Below, piece after piece: positions 9,289 through 19,733 of a stretch of 64,000 bases of DNA. The notes under the pieces were generated by a model, which saw only the letters and a list, made by a program, of their open reading frames with translations, was not told where the DNA came from and did not search any database. The first letter of the stretch is position 1, and the number at the start of each line of letters is the position of its first letter. A program made the position numbers and the translations under genes. Source of the DNA: Pseudomonas baetica (GTDB lineage: Bacteria; Pseudomonadota; Gammaproteobacteria; Pseudomonadales; Pseudomonadaceae). The DNA lies in assembly GCF_002813455.1 (NCBI RefSeq), contig NZ_PHHE01000001.1, forward strand, positions 6,417,001 through 6,481,000, in the 5' to 3' direction.

Positions 9289-10656
9289 TTACGCAGCCTC
9301 CACGTTGAGCATCAGTTGAGCGTTGATGGCCTCGGCGGCCAGTTTGCCGTGCTGCACCGCCTGCACGGTGAGGTCTTGATCGAGGCTGGTGCAGTCACCA
9401 CCGGCATACACACCGGGAATGCTGGTGCGCAGGTTCTCGTCGACCTGAATCCGTTCGCCCTGACGCTTGAGTTCGCGCGCCAATGGGTCGGCGAGAGCGC
9501 TGCCATCGAAGGCCTGGCCGATGGCTTTGAAGATCGCATCAGCAGCCAGTTCGAAGGTTTCTCCGGTGGTTTGCAGGCGACCGTCGACCAGATCGGTGCG
9601 GGCGAAACGCATGCCGCGCACATGGCCCTGAGCGTCGAGCAAGACTTCCTCCGGTTGCGCCCAGGTCAGCAGGCGTACCTGATTGGCCTTGGCGATGTCT
9701 TGTTCGTGGCCGGTGGCGCCCATGTCGGCGGCACCGCGGCGATACACCAGATTCACATCGCGGGCACCGAGGCGAGCCATCTGCACGGCCATGTCGATCG
9801 CGGTGTTGCCGGCGCCGAGGACGATGCAGCGCTCGGCCAATGGCAGCTGGGTGAGGTCATCGGCCTGGCGCAGTTCGCGGATGTAATCGGTGGCGGCGAG
9901 CAGGCCGGGGGCGTCTTCATGGGTCAAACCAAGTTGCTTGCTGGCATTGAGGCCGAGGCCAAGGAACACCGCGTCGAACTGCTGATGCAGGTCGCTGAGG
10001 GTCAGGTTGTCGCCGAGTTTCTGCCCGTGACGGATTTCGATGCCGCCGATCTGCAGGAGGAAATCCAGTTCCTTCTGCGCGTAATCATCGACCAGTTTGT
10101 ACTTGGCGATCCCGTATTCATTCAGGCCGCCAGCCTTTTCCCGCGCTTCGAAAATCACCACGTCGTGACCGTGCATGGCGCTGCGGTGCGCGCAGGACAG
10201 ACCCGCCGGGCCGGCACCGACCACGGCAATGCGTTTGCCGGTGGCGGCGGCGCGCTGGAACGGGTGTTCAGTGAAATTCGCGTTGTCCACGGCGTAGCGC
10301 TGCAACAGGCCGATCAGCACCGGCGCGCATTCCTGGGCGTTGTTGCGCACGCAGGCTTGCTGGCAAAGAATCTCGGTCGGGCAAACCCGCGCACAACTGC
10401 CGCCAAGGATATTCGCCGAGAGGATTTTCTGCGCCGCACCGGGCACGTTGTCCTGATGGATATTGCGGATGAACGAAGGGATGTCGATTTCGCTCGGGCA
10501 CGCATTGACGCACGGCGCGTCATAGCAATACAGGCAGCGCGAGGCTTCCAGATGCGCCTGCCGGGCATTGAGCGGCGGCGCCAGATCGGTGAAATGGCCG
10601 GCGAGGGCGGCCGCGCTTTCGTGCGGGTGCGGGAGATGGTTCAGGGTCTCGATCAC
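9289..10656 (-). CDS. preT: NAD-dependent dihydropyrimidine dehydrogenase, subunit PreT
   Basis: Flavoprotein subunit that passes electrons from NADH to PreA. N-terminal cysteines for iron-sulphur clusters are visible (CLYCYDAPCVNACP and GSCARVCPTEILCQQACV), then an FAD-binding fold (VVGAGPAGLSCAH) and a second nucleotide fold (IVLGAGNTAIDMAVQM). I chose the GTG at 10656, giving 455 residues starting VIETLNHLPHPHE, the usual start of the family; another GTG 15 bases upstream adds five residues and cannot be excluded. The gene abuts preA. Confidence 0.93.
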   Translation of the reverse strand: MIETLNHLPHPHESAAALAGHFTDLAPPLNARQAHLEASRCLYCYDAPCVNACPSEIDIPSFIRNIHQDNVPGAAQKILSANILGGSCARVCPTEILCQQACVRNNAQECAPVLIGLLQRYAVDNANFTEHPFQRAAATGKRIAVVGAGPAGLSCAHRSAMHGHDVVIFEAREKAGGLNEYGIAKYKLVDDYAQKELDFLLQIGGIEIRHGQKLGDNLTLSDLHQQFDAVFLGLGLNASKQLGLTHEDAPGLLAATDYIRELRQADDLTQLPLAERCIVLGAGNTAIDMAVQMARLGARDVNLVYRRGAADMGATGHEQDIAKANQVRLLTWAQPEEVLLDAQGHVRGMRFARTDLVDGRLQTTGETFELAADAIFKAIGQAFDGSALADPLARELKRQGERIQVDENLRTSIPGVYAGGDCTSLDQDLTVQAVQHGKLAAEAINAQLMLNVEAA

Positions 10657-10727
10657 GGTTTTTTGCCTCACGGTTATTGAGGTGCTCTGCCTCTGACGGG
10701 CAGTGGTTTTTGTATTGCCTGGACTGG

Positions 10728-10800
10728 CCTCTTCGCGAGCAGGCTCGCTCCCACAGGGGAATGCATTTCAAATGTGGGAGCGAGCCTGCTCGCGAAGGCC
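10728..10800. repeat. Inverted REP pair
   Basis: gcgagcaggctcgctcccac and its inverted copy, separated by about 20 bases, in the gap between hydA and preT. Such a hairpin inside a same-strand gene series could attenuate or stabilise the mRNA. Confidence 0.85.
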
Positions 10801-10813
10801 GAAGGCCTGGATT

Positions 10814-12352
<1,539 letters not shown>

Positions 12353-12445
12353 GAAACTAGTCGCTGTCTTGCAATAGATCAAGATTATTTTTTATAAGCT
12401 TATGACTGTTTTAAGCTGTTGAAAAATAAAGATAAAAGATGAAAA

Positions 12446-12477
12446 TCACCAAAATGGTGAGGCTGTTCACCATTTTG
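12446..12477. promoter_or_regulatory. Perfect inverted repeat with a third half-site, hydA/NCS1 divergent region
   Basis: CAAAATGGTGA and TCACCATTTTG form a perfect 11-bp inverted repeat around ggctgt (12450-12477). A third TCACC at 12446 pairs with the first GGTGA as well, so three TCACC/GGTGA half-sites lie in 32 bases. The rest of the 623-base divergent gap (12254-12876) is AT-rich at 12370-12450 and shows no gene. Confidence 0.5.
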
Positions 12478-12876
12478 ACGCACTTGACAGGATGGAAATA
12501 TGAGCAAGATTTCCTATGTGAAATCAGCCGCTTGAAGTTGAGCTGCGGTTGATCGCTCATGAAGAAAAAAAGTGCAGTGCACCAGTTTGAGTCCTGACAG
12601 TTCGGATAACTTGCCCGGCGTTTAGTCTGAGCGTTCAGACAAGTTTTCCTGGACTCACCGGTAAATAATTAAAACTGATGAATATCAGGAAGTTGCAAAG
12701 CGTTTAAAGCATCGCCCGAGCGTTGAGTGGAGTACCCGGCACGTTTATTGATGCCGCCGCTGACACCATGGCCGGTGCGTGAAAGTTGTCAGTTCCTCCG
12801 GCCATCGTCCGGCTCGCACCGTCATGTGCAGCCGCCTGATGAGCAAAAAAATAATCAGAAGAACAGTGGAGCGGCC

Positions 12877-14361
12877 ATGCAACAGATCAGATCGCAAGTG
12901 ACCGAGCGCGACGGCTTGTTCGAGCTTGAAGCCGGCAGCGACGTCCTCGACAGTCCCCGTTACAACCACGACATGGCACCGACCAAGGTGCGCGAACGAA
13001 CCTGGAACAAATGGCACATCACCGCGCTGTGGGTCGGCATGTCGATCTGCGTGCCGACCTATACCCTCGGTGGCGTGCTGACGGCGTACTTCGGCCTGAC
13101 CGTCGGTGAAGCGCTGCTGGCGATTCTGTTTGCCAACATCATTGTGTTGATTCCGCTGACGTTCAATGCGTTTCCCGGCACCAAGTACGGCATCCCGTTC
13201 CCGGTGTTGCTGCGCTCGTCATTCGGCATTCTCGGTTCCAACGTGCCGTGTCTGATTCGCGCGCTGGTCGCCTGTGGCTGGTTCGGCATTCAGACGATGT
13301 TTGGCGGCCTGGCGATTCACCTGTTTCTCGGCTCGATTTTCGACGGCTGGAAATCCCTCGGCGGCACCGGGGAGGTGATCGGCTTCATGATTTTCTGGGC
13401 GTTGAACCTGTGGGTGGTGATTCGCGGTGCCGAGTCCATCAAGTGGCTGGAAACCCTGTCGGCGCCGTTGCTGGTAGCGGTTGGCATCGGACTTCTGGTG
13501 TGGGCGATGCCCAATGTGTCGATGACCGAGTTGCTGGCGATCCCGCCGAAACGTCCTGAAGGCGCGAGCGTGGTCAGTTACTTCGCCGCCGGGCTGACGG
13601 CGATGGTCGGCTTCTGGGCCACGCTGTCGCTGAACATTCCCGACTTCAGTCGCTACGCCAAAAGTCAGAAGGATCAGATCCTCGGGCAGATTTTCGGCCT
13701 GCCGCTGACCATGTTCCTCTTCGCCTCCCTCGGCGTGATCATGACCGCAGCGTCAGTGAAACTGGTGGGCGTAACCGTCTCTGATCCGGTCAGCCTGATC
13801 GGCCACATCCAGAGCCCGGTGTGGGTTGCGGTGGCGATGGCGCTGATCATCATCGCCACGCTGTCGACCAACACGGCGGCGAACATCGTGTCGCCGACCA
13901 ACGACTTCCAGAACATCGCGCCCAAGGTCATCAACCGCACCAAAGCGGTGTTGCTGACCGGTTTTGTCGGGCTGTTGCTGATGGGCCATGAGTTGCTGAA
14001 AAAACTTGGCCTGATCGTTTCCGATGTCAGCCTGGAGACCGTGTATTCCAACTGGTTGCTGGGCTATTCCAGCCTGCTCGGGCCAATTGCCGGGATCATG
14101 GTGGTGGACTATTTCCTGATCAAGAAACAGCAACTGGACCTCGCCGGGTTGTACCGCGACGACGTCTATCCGGCGTGGAACCGGGCCGGGTTCCTGGCGT
14201 TCGGCGTGCCGGTGGCGCTGACGCTGCTGTCGCTGGGTAGCGACGCGTTCAGCTGGTTTTACAGCTATGGCTGGTTTACCGGCTCGGCGCTGGGCGGAAT
14301 CATTTATTACGGCTTGTGCGTGATGCGGGCGCAGCCTTCTGCCGTGAAAACAGCGGTGTAG
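12877..14361 (+). CDS. NCS1-family nucleobase:cation symporter
   Basis: Inner-membrane transporter of 494 residues with about 12 hydrophobic helices. The family signatures are visible: WNKWHITALWVGMSICVPTY in helix 1, the helix 3-4 region GIPFPVLLRSSFGILGSNVP, and NIPDFSRYAKSQKDQILGQ. Given its neighbours it probably imports uracil, thymine or a hydantoin for the PreTA-HydA-HyuC pathway. The frame is open back to 12727, but the ATG at 12877 has a GGAG ribosome site and starts the conserved protein. Confidence 0.9.
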   Translation: MQQIRSQVTERDGLFELEAGSDVLDSPRYNHDMAPTKVRERTWNKWHITALWVGMSICVPTYTLGGVLTAYFGLTVGEALLAILFANIIVLIPLTFNAFPGTKYGIPFPVLLRSSFGILGSNVPCLIRALVACGWFGIQTMFGGLAIHLFLGSIFDGWKSLGGTGEVIGFMIFWALNLWVVIRGAESIKWLETLSAPLLVAVGIGLLVWAMPNVSMTELLAIPPKRPEGASVVSYFAAGLTAMVGFWATLSLNIPDFSRYAKSQKDQILGQIFGLPLTMFLFASLGVIMTAASVKLVGVTVSDPVSLIGHIQSPVWVAVAMALIIIATLSTNTAANIVSPTNDFQNIAPKVINRTKAVLLTGFVGLLLMGHELLKKLGLIVSDVSLETVYSNWLLGYSSLLGPIAGIMVVDYFLIKKQQLDLAGLYRDDVYPAWNRAGFLAFGVPVALTLLSLGSDAFSWFYSYGWFTGSALGGIIYYGLCVMRAQPSAVKTAV

Positions 14362-14365
14362 CGGA

Positions 14366-14442
14366 GGGCCCTTTCGCGAGCAGGCTCGCTCCCACAGGGG
14401 AACGCATTCCAAATGTGGGAGCGGGCTTGCTCGCGAAGGCGG
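14366..14442. repeat. Inverted REP pair
   Basis: gcgagcaggctcgctcccac and the inverted gtgggagcgggcttgctcgc, separated by about 20 bases, between the transporter and hyuC genes. Confidence 0.85.
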
Positions 14443-14494
14443 CCTGACAGACACCACAGCAATATCCATAAGAAACTAGCCTGAGGAGATCCCC

Positions 14495-15778
14495 ATGAAC
14501 GCAGCCGTAGACGTTCTGCAATCGACCCATCAGCACATCAACCGCGACCGCCTGTGGGCGTCGCTGATGGAACTGGCCAAACTCGGCGCCACGGTCAAGG
14601 GCGGGGTCTGTCGCCTGGCTCTGACCGACCTCGATCGCCAGGCCCGCGACCTGTTCGTGCAATGGTGCAAGGACGCCGGATGCAGCGTCACGGTCGATGC
14701 CGTCGGCAACATCTTCGCCCGTCGCCCCGGCCGCAACCCGAACCTGCCACCGGTGATGACCGGCAGCCACATCGACACCCAACCCACCGGCGGCAAGTTC
14801 GACGGCTGCTTTGGCGTGCTTGCCGGCGTCGAAGTGCTGCGCACGCTCAATGACCTCGGCGTGGAAACCGAAGCGCCGCTGGAAGTAGTGGTGTGGACCA
14901 ACGAAGAAGGCTCGCGCTTCGCCCCATGCATGATGGGCTCCGGGGTGTTCGCGGAAAAATTCACCCTCGAGGAAACCCTCGCCAAAGTCGATGCCGATGG
15001 CGTCACCGTTGGCGAGGCGCTCAATGCGATCGGCTATGCCGGTTCGCGCAAAGTCAGCGGACACAAGGTCGGCGCCTATTTCGAGGCACACATCGAGCAA
15101 GGCCCGATCCTTGAAGACGAACGGAAAACCATCGGCGTGGTGCTTGGTGCGCTGGGGCAGAAGTGGTTCGACCTCAAGCTGCGCGGCGTCGAAGCCCACG
15201 CCGGCCCGACCCCGATGCATCTGCGCAAGGATGCGCTGGTCGGCGCCTCGGTCATCGTCGGTGCGGTCAACCGCGCTGCCCTCGGCCATCAACCCCATGC
15301 CTGCGGCACCGTCGGTTGCCTGCAAGCCTACCCAGGCTCGCGCAACGTCATCCCCGGTGAGGTACGCATGACCCTCGATTTCCGTCACCTGGAACCGGCG
15401 CGCCTGGACTCGATGATCGCCGAAGTCAAACACGTCATTGAAGCCACATGCGAAGAACACGGCCTCACGTATGAACTGACACCCACCGCCGACTTCCCGC
15501 CGCTGTACTTTGAAAAGGGTTGTGTGGACGCCGTACGTGGCGCCGCCAAGGGTTTGGGCCTGTCGCACATGGACATCGTCAGCGGTGCCGGCCACGACGC
15601 CATCTTCCTCGCCGAACTCGGCCCGGCCGGGATGATCTTCGTGCCGTGCGAAGGCGGCATCAGCCACAACGAAATCGAAAACGCCGCGCCGGATGATCTG
15701 GCAGCGGGGTGTGCGGTGTTGTTGCGGGCGATGCTGGCGGCTTCGGCGATGGTGGCTGGGGGGCAACGCGCGGCCTGA
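14495..15778 (+). CDS. hyuC: Zn-dependent N-carbamoyl-amino acid hydrolase (beta-ureidopropionase type)
   Basis: M20-type metallohydrolase of 427 residues that removes the carbamoyl group from N-carbamoyl-beta-alanine or N-carbamoyl-beta-aminoisobutyrate, the last step of reductive pyrimidine breakdown. Metal ligands fit TGSHIDTQPTGGKFDG (residues about 88-103), WTNEEGSRFAPCMMGS and EAHIEQGPILE, with a late histidine in GGISHNEIE. The dimerisation domain (FDLKLRGVEAHAGPTPMHLRKDA) interrupts the catalytic domain as usual. A strong GAGGAG ribosome site precedes the start. Confidence 0.93.
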   Translation: MNAAVDVLQSTHQHINRDRLWASLMELAKLGATVKGGVCRLALTDLDRQARDLFVQWCKDAGCSVTVDAVGNIFARRPGRNPNLPPVMTGSHIDTQPTGGKFDGCFGVLAGVEVLRTLNDLGVETEAPLEVVVWTNEEGSRFAPCMMGSGVFAEKFTLEETLAKVDADGVTVGEALNAIGYAGSRKVSGHKVGAYFEAHIEQGPILEDERKTIGVVLGALGQKWFDLKLRGVEAHAGPTPMHLRKDALVGASVIVGAVNRAALGHQPHACGTVGCLQAYPGSRNVIPGEVRMTLDFRHLEPARLDSMIAEVKHVIEATCEEHGLTYELTPTADFPPLYFEKGCVDAVRGAAKGLGLSHMDIVSGAGHDAIFLAELGPAGMIFVPCEGGISHNEIENAAPDDLAAGCAVLLRAMLAASAMVAGGQRAA

Positions 15779-15872
15779 AGATCAAAAGATCGCAGCCTGC
15801 GGCAGCTCCTACATGGGATATGTGTTCGCCTCTGTAGGCGCTGTCGAGTGAAACGAGGCTGCGATCTTTTTA
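15779..15872. repeat. Repeat of the gatcgcagcctgcggcagctcctaca type
   Basis: Arms aaaagatcgcagcctgc and gaggctgcgatcttttt face each other across about 60 bases downstream of hyuC. A second repeat family of this genome, seen again at 17150 and 60832. The T-run at its end suggests it also terminates hyuC transcription. Confidence 0.75.
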
Positions 15873-15913
15873 TGTCACCCCAATGTCATGGAAATGTGCG
15901 ACGTTTGCGCCCC

Positions 15914-16831
15914 ATGAAAATCATCACCTCCGGCGCGTCCTATCTGGACATCGACGCCTACGCCTGCTGCATCGCCTACGCCGAATTGCTCAACCTGCAA
16001 GGCCTTCCCGCCCGCGCGGTCAGCAGCGCAAAGCCCAATAGCAGCGTGTCTCCAACCGTTCTGAGTTGGGGCGCTGCGTTTCAGCGTTACACGCCGCAAG
16101 CCAATGACGGATTCGTGCTCGTCGATGTGTCCGACCATCACCACTTCGACCCGCTGGTGGTGCTCGACCAAGTGGTGGAGGTTATCGACCATCATCCCGG
16201 TTTTGAGCAGTACTGGGCTGAACGACTGGGTTGCGCCGCCGATATCCGCCCGATCGGCGCGGCAGCGACGCTGGTTTTTCAGCGCTGGCAAACCGCCGGC
16301 CTGCTCTCGCGAATGAGCGAGCAAAGCGCGGCATTGCTGGCCACGGCGATTCTCGACAACACGCTCAACTTCACCGGGCAGATGACCACCGAGCTGGATG
16401 TTCGGGCTTATGACCTTTTGGCCCAGCGAGCGAGTCTGGCGGCAAACTGGCCCGAGCGGTATTTCCTCGAATGTCAGGCCGCCATCGAAGCAGACCTGCA
16501 GGCCGCGTTGGCAGCGGATCTGAAACGCTTCAAACCGGACAGCAACCTGCCGCAGGTTTTCGCACAGATGACGGTGTGGGACGCCGATGGGTTGCTGCAC
16601 AACCATTGCAACGAGATCTGCGGCTGGATGGCCGGGCAGGGCGATGACTGGTTGCTCAACGTCATCAGCATCCGTGACGGCAAGAGTTGTTTGCTGGCGG
16701 AGCCTGAGGCCAGCCAGCAGACGTTGAATCGGTTGCTGCCGCTGCAATGGCAGGCGGCAATGGCGGTTGTGAAACCGTCGATGCTGCGTAAAGAATTGCT
16801 GATGCTGGGGCTGAACCTCAACGCTGTCTGA
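15914..16831 (+). CDS. DHH-family phosphoesterase
   Basis: Protein of 305 residues in the DHH phosphoesterase superfamily (pyrophosphatases, exopolyphosphatases, oligoribonucleases). Metal-binding motifs are SYLDIDAYACCIAYAELL near the N-terminus, FVLVDVSDHHHFDP near residue 70 and VEVIDHHPGFE near 90, followed by AAATLVFQRW and ATAILDNTLNF. The substrate cannot be assigned. The open frame extends back to 15848, but the ATG at 15914 begins the conserved beta-strand MKIITSG. Confidence 0.85.
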   Translation: MKIITSGASYLDIDAYACCIAYAELLNLQGLPARAVSSAKPNSSVSPTVLSWGAAFQRYTPQANDGFVLVDVSDHHHFDPLVVLDQVVEVIDHHPGFEQYWAERLGCAADIRPIGAAATLVFQRWQTAGLLSRMSEQSAALLATAILDNTLNFTGQMTTELDVRAYDLLAQRASLAANWPERYFLECQAAIEADLQAALAADLKRFKPDSNLPQVFAQMTVWDADGLLHNHCNEICGWMAGQGDDWLLNVISIRDGKSCLLAEPEASQQTLNRLLPLQWQAAMAVVKPSMLRKELLMLGLNLNAV

Positions 16832-16839
16832 TGCGCTGA

Positions 16840-17049
16840 TCAACCTGGGCGATCATTTCTGCTCGCAGTGCCCTGGCGCCGCTCAGCGCCATCCGGGTTG
16901 CCGGTGTCCAGCAACCTTCTTTCCACCAGCACATTCTCCAGCGCCTGACGCTCGACCGGCGCCATTTGGTGTTCGCGCTTTTTCAGCTCCAGCAGGATGG
17001 GGCTGGACCAGGTGCGATAAGTCTGTTCGATGTTGCGACGCGACGTCAT
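16840..17049 (-). CDS. Small hypothetical protein (69 residues)
   Basis: Predicted soluble, helical, charged protein (MTSRRNIEQTYRTWSSPILL) of 69 residues with no function I recognise. The ATG at 17049 has a textbook AAGGAGA ribosome site about 7 bases upstream, supporting a real gene; a TTG 18 bases earlier would put the ribosome site inside the gene. It is convergent with the DHH gene, eight bases away. Confidence 0.6.
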   Translation of the reverse strand: MTSRRNIEQTYRTWSSPILLELKKREHQMAPVERQALENVLVERRLLDTGNPDGAERRQGTASRNDRPG

Positions 17050-17149
17050 CAGTCTCTCCTTGATCAAGAGCCCGGTTTTGCTGGCAGGGGCTCAGTCCGA
17101 TGAGGGATTAACCTTAGTCGAGAATCCCATATCGCGCGAATGCGCACGC

Positions 17150-17242
17150 CCGATGTAGGAGCTGCCGAAGGCTGCGATCTTTTGATCTTGATCTTGAAAA
17201 ACAGGATCAAAAGATCGCAGCCTTCGGCAGCTCCTACACAGG
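17150..17242. repeat. Long inverted repeat, gtaggagctgccgaaggctgcgatc type
   Basis: Opposed arms tgtaggagctgccgaaggct and agccttcggcagctcctaca, with further pairing of gcgatcttttgatc, form a hairpin of about 80 bases. Same family as at 15779 and 60832. Confidence 0.85.
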
Positions 17243-17260
17243 GATTGCGGTAGGTGGGGG

Positions 17261-17530
17261 TTAATCGTCCACGTTCATCATCGCCTGCACACCTTCCCAC
17301 GCTTCGGCGCGCATGCGTTCGATATCCAGTCCTGGAATCACGCCGTTATCCACGACCACACGACCACCCACCAAACTGTATTTCACTGTAATCGGCTCGC
17401 CTGCCACCACCGGTGCAACAGCGCTGTCGTGGAAGCCGAAGAAGCGTGGATGGTCGAGGCTGTAGATCACCAGATCCGCCGCCTGACCGACTTCCAGCGT
17501 ACCCACCGCGCCTGAGCCAAGCACCTGCGC
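17261..17530 (-). pseudogene. Amidohydrolase, C-terminal remnant
   Basis: About 90 codons encode only the C-terminal end of an amidohydrolase of the 8-oxoguanine/guanine deaminase group: AQVLGSGAVGTLEVGQAADLVIYSL, then FFGFHDSAVAPVVAGEPITVKY, VGGRVVVDNGVI. All catalytic histidines lie in the missing N-terminal part. The homology ends abruptly at about 17530, where the sequence becomes part of a LysR gene on the other strand. No start codon of its own is credible. Confidence 0.8.
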
Positions 17531-17914
17531 GCGGAACATCCGTTGGCCCGCCGCGAGGTGTTGGCCCCGGCAGATCTGGCACACGAGCCGTTTGTGGCAC
17601 TGGAATTGAAGCAGTCGCGGTTTGCCCATTTTCTTTATCAGTGCTGTATTCAGGCTGGGTTCACGCCGCAGATTCGACAGCAGGTGATCGAGGTGCAGAC
17701 TTTGCTCAGTCTGGTGCGCGCCGGGTTTGGCGTGGCGTTGTTGCCGGCTTCCATCGAGCAATTGGCGCCGGCGGGGCTGGTGTTTCGCAAGTTGACCCCG
17801 GCGCTGCCGGAGGTGCCGTTGTATGCGACGTATCGCGCGGACGATGCTTCCCCAGTCCTCAAACTCTTCCTCGACACCCTGCGCGAGTTGGTGGAATCCT
17901 CAAATCACCACTGA
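17531..17914 (+). pseudogene. LysR-family regulator, C-terminal remnant
   Basis: About 127 codons match the second half of a LysR substrate-binding domain (AEHPLARREVLAPADLAHEPF, then QVIEVQTLLSLVRAGFGVALLPAS). The DNA-binding N-terminal half is missing. The first residues adjoin the amidohydrolase remnant within a GCGCG at about 17528-17533, so the two genes were probably divergent neighbours and lost both 5' ends and the shared promoter in one deletion. Confidence 0.8.
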
Positions 17915-17919
17915 TCCTT

Positions 17920-18010
17920 TGTGGGAGGGGGCTTGCTCCCGAATGCGGTGTGTCATTCAACAATGATGACAGCTGATCCACCGCCTTCGGGAGCAAGCCC
18001 CCTCCCACAG
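17920..18010. repeat. Inverted REP pair (gggagggggcttgctccc type)
   Basis: gtgggagggggcttgctccc and gggagcaagccccctcccac flank about 50 bases. Same subfamily as at 5808. Confidence 0.85.
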
Positions 18011-18102
18011 GGATCTTCAGTGTTTCGGGAATTAATGATCGGCACGATCACGGCGCGGCGCGGTCGTAACCTTCACATGCGCGTATCACTTGTGGAGAGC
18101 CA

Positions 18103-19596
18103 ATGAGCCAGGAAGTCCTGACCCGCGAAACCAATCGTCGCCAGTTGCAGCAGATCATCGCCGGGCTGTCCGACGGGGTGATTTTGCTCGAGCTGGATCA
18201 GAGCATCCTCTGGGCCAACGAAGCGGCGCTGGCCATGCACGGTGTCAGCCGTATCGGTGAACTGGGCAGCAATGCCGACGAGTACGCCAAGCGCTTCAGC
18301 CTGCGCTATCGCAACAACCACGCGGTGCCGCCCGAGAATTACCCGATCAGCCGCGCGGCGCGCTGCGAAGCCTTCAGCGACGTGCTGATCGAGGTGTTCG
18401 CCGTGGATGACCCGGAGCGGGTCTGGGTGCATAACGTGCGCAGCATGGTGCTGACTGATCGCGAAGGGCAGCCGGAGTCGCTGGTGCTGATCATGAGCGA
18501 CGTCACCGACTGGGCCAGCGCCGAGCAGCGCTTCGAGAAAACCTTCAATGCCAATCCGGCGCCGGCGGTGATCTGCCGTCTGACTGATTTGCGCTACATC
18601 AAGGTCAATCCGGGGTTTCTGGAGATGACCGGTTACACCCGTGACCAGGTGATCGGCACCTCGGCTTACGAAATCGACATCCTCGAACAGGCCGAGCGCA
18701 AAGACCTTGCCATCCAGCGTCTGAAAGATGTCGCGACCATCCCGCAGATGCAGGCCGAGCTGCGGCTGGCCGATGGCAGCACCAAGCAAGTGATCGTTGC
18801 CGGACAACCGCTGCAACTCAATGATGAGCAGTGCATGCTGTTCTCGTTCGTCGACATGGAATTGCGCCACAAGGCTGAAGTGGCGCTGCGCCAGAGTGAG
18901 GAGCGCTTTGCCAAGGCGTTCCGGCTGACCCCGGTGCCGATCCTGATCTGTAGTGCTGATGAGCAGCAGGTGATCGATGTCAATCAGGCGTTCCTCGACA
19001 CTTTGGCTTATGCCAGCGATGACGTGCTCGGCAAAACCATCACGCAACTGAATTTCATCGACGACGAAGGCGCCCGAGCCCGGCTGCTGACGGCGCTGGC
19101 GAAAAGCGGGCGGATTGATCGGGTCGATGTGCGGGTGCGCAAGAAGGATGTGGATCTGTTGGAGTGTGCGGTGTCCGCCGATACCGTCAACATTCAGGAC
19201 ACACGCTGTTATCTGCTGGTGCTGATGGACATCACCGAGCGCAAGCGCACCGAGCTTGAGCTGGTGGCGGCGATTGAAGAGGTGATGAAAGATGCCTCTT
19301 GGTTCAGTCGCACGCTGATCGAAAAGCTGGCGAATGTGAAGAAGGTCAATTCGCCGCAACTGCCGAGTGTGTCGTTCACCGACCTGACGGCGCGTGAGCG
19401 CGATGTGCTTGGGCTGATCTGCGAAGGCTTGGCGGACAAGGAGATCGCGGCGCGCCTGAAACTGGCACCGAACACGGTGCGCAATCATGTGGCGACGGTG
19501 TATTCCAAGCTGGATGTGCACAGCCGCAGCGAGGCGATTGTCTGGGCGCGGGAGCGCGGCTTGTTTTCCGGCGGGGGGACCAAGGGACAGCGGTAG
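18103..19596 (+). CDS. Triple-PAS sensor with LuxR-type DNA-binding domain
   Basis: Predicted cytoplasmic one-component transcription regulator of 497 residues. Three PAS domains lie at roughly 10-135, 145-265 and 268-390 (LSDGVILLELDQSILWANEAAL, RYIKVNPGFLEMTGYTRDQVIG, QQVIDVNQAFLDTLAYASDDVLGK, each ending in a MDITER-like strand). A LuxR/FixJ helix-turn-helix fills about 425-490 (LTARERDVLGLICEGLADKEIAARL). No kinase or receiver domain is present, so the signal is probably a small ligand, redox state or cofactor sensed by PAS. A direct repeat just downstream could be its target. Confidence 0.88.
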   Translation: MSQEVLTRETNRRQLQQIIAGLSDGVILLELDQSILWANEAALAMHGVSRIGELGSNADEYAKRFSLRYRNNHAVPPENYPISRAARCEAFSDVLIEVFAVDDPERVWVHNVRSMVLTDREGQPESLVLIMSDVTDWASAEQRFEKTFNANPAPAVICRLTDLRYIKVNPGFLEMTGYTRDQVIGTSAYEIDILEQAERKDLAIQRLKDVATIPQMQAELRLADGSTKQVIVAGQPLQLNDEQCMLFSFVDMELRHKAEVALRQSEERFAKAFRLTPVPILICSADEQQVIDVNQAFLDTLAYASDDVLGKTITQLNFIDDEGARARLLTALAKSGRIDRVDVRVRKKDVDLLECAVSADTVNIQDTRCYLLVLMDITERKRTELELVAAIEEVMKDASWFSRTLIEKLANVKKVNSPQLPSVSFTDLTARERDVLGLICEGLADKEIAARLKLAPNTVRNHVATVYSKLDVHSRSEAIVWARERGLFSGGGTKGQR

Positions 19597-19628
19597 GGTG
19601 CAAATGCACTAGTTCAATCGGTGCAAAT
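19597..19628. promoter_or_regulatory. Direct repeat GGTGCAAAT x2 (23-base phase)
   Basis: GGTGCAAAT occurs at 19597 and 19620, about two helical turns apart, with TGCAC/GTGCA symmetry between the copies. It lies between the LuxR-type gene and the DUF1652 gene and may be an activator site for the latter. Inference from spacing only. Confidence 0.35.
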
Positions 19629-19733
19629 TAGTGTGTTGGTGTGAGGGGGCTGTTCTTAGTCTGGTGGGGTGCGATACGAGTCTTTTCTGGCTTGGGATCG
19701 TGTCCCTTCGAAACAGCTAAAGGAACAGCCTCA

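Noticed and set aside
8422..10680. Very long plus-strand open frame (752 codons) opposite preA/preT
   Set aside because: It is the complement of two certain genes with conserved iron-sulphur and flavin motifs; long antisense frames are normal in GC-rich DNA.
12736..12752. Possible sigma-54 promoter CGGCACGtttaTTGAT before the transporter
   Set aside because: The essential -12 GC is GA and the first base is off consensus; too weak to call.
17064..17300. 78-codon minus-strand frame
   Set aside because: It spans the long inverted repeat at 17150-17242 and has no ribosome site or protein character.
17261..17761. A single 166-residue minus-strand protein covering the amidohydrolase tail
   Set aside because: Only the last 90 residues resemble the amidohydrolase; the first part is the complement of the LysR remnant.
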